A DNA stretch of 64,000 nucleotides from the NCBI RefSeq assembly GCF_051014685.1, contig NW_027478595.1:124001-188000 (forward strand), written 5' to 3'. A program made the translations under genes and the position numbers. Under the pieces are notes generated by a model, which searched no databases, had not been told where the DNA came from, and saw only the letters and a list, made by a program, of their open reading frames with translations. The DNA is from Ptiloglossa arizonensis (Eukaryota > Arthropoda > Insecta > Hymenoptera > Colletidae). Positions 62,201 through 64,000 of this stretch are shown here, piece after piece. Numbering within the stretch: position 1 is the stretch's first letter; every line of letters starts with the position of its first letter.

Positions 62201-63810
62201 GTATAACGTATAACGTATAACGTATAAAGTATAACGTATAACGTATAACGTATAACGTATAACGTATAACGTATTACGTATAACGTATAACGTATAACGT
62301 ATAACGTATAACGTATAACGTATAACGTATAACGTATAACGTATAACGTATAACGTATAACGTATAACGTATAACGTATAACGTATAACGTATAACGTAT
62401 AACGTATGACGTATAACGTATAACGTGTAACGTATAACATATAACGTATAACCTGTGACGTATAACGTATAACGTATAACGTATAACGTATAATGTATAA
62501 CGTATAACATGTAACGTATAGCGTATAACGTATAACGTATAACGTATAACGTATAACGTATAACGTATAACGTATAACGTATAACGTATAACGTATAACG
62601 TATAACGTATAACGTATAACGTATAACGTATAACGTATAACGTATAACGTATTACGTATAACGTATAACGTATAACGTATAACGTATAACGTATAACGTA
62701 TAACGTATAACGTATAACGTATAACGTATAACGTATAACGTATAACGTATAACGTATAACGTATAACGTATAACGTATAACGTATAACGTATAACGTATA
62801 ACGTATAACGTATAACCTATAACGTATAACGTATAACGTATAACGTCTAACGTATAACGTATAACGTGTAACGTATAACGTATAACGTATAACGTATAAC
62901 GTATAACGTTTAACGTATAACGTATAACGTATAACGTATAACGTATAACGTATAACGTATAACGTATAACGTATAACGTATAACGTATAACGTATAACGT
63001 ATAACGTATAACGTATAACGTATAACGTATAACGTATAAAGTATAACGTACAACGTATAACGTATAACGTATAACGTATAACGTATAACGTATAACGTAT
63101 AACGAATAACGTATAACGTATAACGTATAACGTATAACGTATAACGTATAACGTATAACGTATAACGTATAACATATAACGTATAACGTATAACGTATAA
63201 CGTATAACGTATAACGTATAACGTATAACGTATAACGTATAACGTATAATGTATAGCGTATAACGTATAACGTATAACGTATATCGTATAACGTATAACG
63301 TATAACGTATAACGTATAACGTATAACGTATAACGTATAACGTATAACGTATAACGTATAACGTATAACGTATAACGTATAACGTATAACGTATAACGTA
63401 TAACGTATAACGTATAAAGTATAACGTACAACGTATAACGTATATCGCATAACGTATAACGTATAACGTATAACGTATAACGTATAACGTATAACGTATA
63501 ACGTATAACGTATAACGTATAACGTATAAAGTATAACGTACAACGTATAACGTATATCGCATAACGTATAACGTATAACGTATAACCTATGACATATAAC
63601 GTATAACGTATAACGTATAACGTATAACGTATAACGTACAACGTATAACGTATCACGTATAACGTATTACGAATAATGTATAACGTATAACGTATAACGT
63701 ATAACGTAACACCTATAACGTATAAAGTATAACGTATAACGTATTACGTATAACGTATAACGTATAACGTATATCGTATAACGTATAACGTATAACGTAT
63801 AACGTATAAC
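62100..63810 (-). repeat. Cassette-poor stretch of the right array
   Basis: This is mostly canonical CGTATAA units with scattered CGTCTAA, CGTATAT, CGTACAA, CGTGTAA and TAAAGTA variants, and no 77-bp cassette. It is the longest cassette-free interval in the right array (1,855 bp between cassette starts). A rare GTAACACC junction at 63,706 also occurs at 56,713, an offset of 6,993 bp or 999 heptamers. Confidence 0.8.
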
Positions 63811-64000
63811 TTGTAACGAAAAACGTATAACGAATAACGTAAAACGTATGACGCATTACATGCTACGTATAAAGTATAACATTCAACGTAAAACGTATAA
63901 CGTACAACGTATAACGTATAACGTGTAACGAAGAACGTATAAAGAATAACGTATAACGTATATCGTATAACGTACAACTTATAACGTATAACGTATAACG

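Larger units (their letters stand above)
53360..63887 (-). repeat. 12 copies of the right-arm 77-bp cassette
   Basis: Each copy is 77 bp, or 11 heptamers. On the + strand it begins TTGTAACGAAAAACG and ends ACATTCAAC. Copies start at 53360, 53731, 54697, 55509, 56307, 57497, 58435, 59198, 60255, 61200, 61956 and 63811. Intervals are 371, 966, 812, 798, 1190, 938, 763, 1057, 945, 756 and 1855, all multiples of 7. Read on the - strand it carries GTAGCAT, GTAATGC, GTTTTAC, GTTATTC and GTTTTTC units in the same order as the left-arm cassette, plus private GTTGAAT and TTTATAC units. Changes are rare (54,697 has a GAGGC; 60,255 has ATTGCAT). Confidence 0.92.
52747..64000 (-). repeat. Right heptamer satellite array, inverted orientation
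   Basis: This is the same heptamer read as CGTATAA on the + strand, so TTATACG lies on the - strand. It has about 1,600 unit slots. Its variant set differs from the left array: CGTCTAA, CGTATAT, CGTACAA and a 77-bp cassette with private units. Twelve cassette copies are all spaced by exact multiples of 7 bp from 53,360 to 63,811, so I see no net register shift over 10.4 kb. The last bases of the window are still in the array. Open frames occur only on the - strand and are artefacts of the repeat. Confidence 0.97.

Noticed and set aside
254..63977. Well over a hundred long open reading frames encoding (LYVIRYT)n-like proteins, the longest at 61,910-63,562 (- strand, 550 codons).
   Set aside because: They follow arithmetically from a stop-free 7-bp repeat. 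Overlapping frames encode the same peptide, start codons arise only from chance variants such as GTTATGC or GTTATAT, and there is no non-repeat flank, domain or codon bias. None is annotated as a CDS.
1..64000. Telomere repeat array.
   Set aside because: TTATACG has no G-run and does not match TTAGGG, TTTAGGG, TTAGG or other telomere units I know. The HOR structure and the opposite orientations within one window also argue against a simple telomere.
1..64000. CRISPR array.
   Set aside because: There are no unique spacers between repeats; the intervals are filled with the same heptamer.
1..64000. TATA boxes and ACGT-core (bZIP-type) motifs as promoters.
   Set aside because: Both occur in essentially every 7-bp unit, so they carry no positional information and no gene lies downstream.
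1..64000. A transposon, rRNA, tRNA or other non-satellite island within the array.
   Set aside because: I looked for stretches that do not parse into heptamers and found only single-base odd-length units. No unique sequence of more than a few bases was seen.

Overview
The window holds no gene that I can support. Apart from a run of 100 N, every stretch I read is tandem copies and point variants of one 7-bp unit, TTATACG (equivalently GTTATAC), about 28.6% G+C. This is a simple-sequence satellite array, and both window edges lie inside it. Arrays of this size, with layered higher-order repeats (HORs), are typical of eukaryotic heterochromatin (pericentromeric, subtelomeric or sex-chromosome). 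I do not recognise the heptamer as the named satellite or telomere repeat of any taxon, so I assign no organism.

Layout. (1) 1-52,646: left array, TTATACG on the + strand. It has three variant-unit subdomains: A (1 to about 15,570), marked by 38 copies of an 8-heptamer cassette beginning GTAGTAT and by 210-bp and 1.9-kb HORs; B (about 15,571-37,326), rich in GTTATGC, GTTACAC, GTTGTAC and GTTATAA units, with HORs of about 1.6-2 kb; C (about 37,327-52,646), marked by alternating TTTATAA units and by 2,968-bp and about 1,900-bp duplications. (2) 52,647-52,746: exactly 100 N, an assembly gap. (3) 52,747-64,000: right array, the same heptamer on the - strand, with 12 copies of a diverged 77-bp cassette and a 2,758-bp HOR.

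The long open reading frames here are an arithmetic by-product of the repeat. Seven is not a multiple of three and TTATACG contains no in-frame stop in three-unit phase, so all three frames of that strand read the same endless heptapeptide (L-Y-V-I-R-Y-T). The other strand hits TAA every 21 bp in every frame. The strand on which open frames occur flips exactly at the gap and so acts as an orientation marker.

The points most worth a second look are: near-perfect conservation of the 7-bp register (six odd-length units located in the left array, five of them within 25.8-28.1 kb, and no net shift across 12 anchors in the right array); a shared ancestral cassette in both arms; a recurrent 210-bp spacing (30 heptamers); a CpG in every canonical unit; and the orientation flip at the gap. 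I see no evidence of a new enzymatic or defence system.
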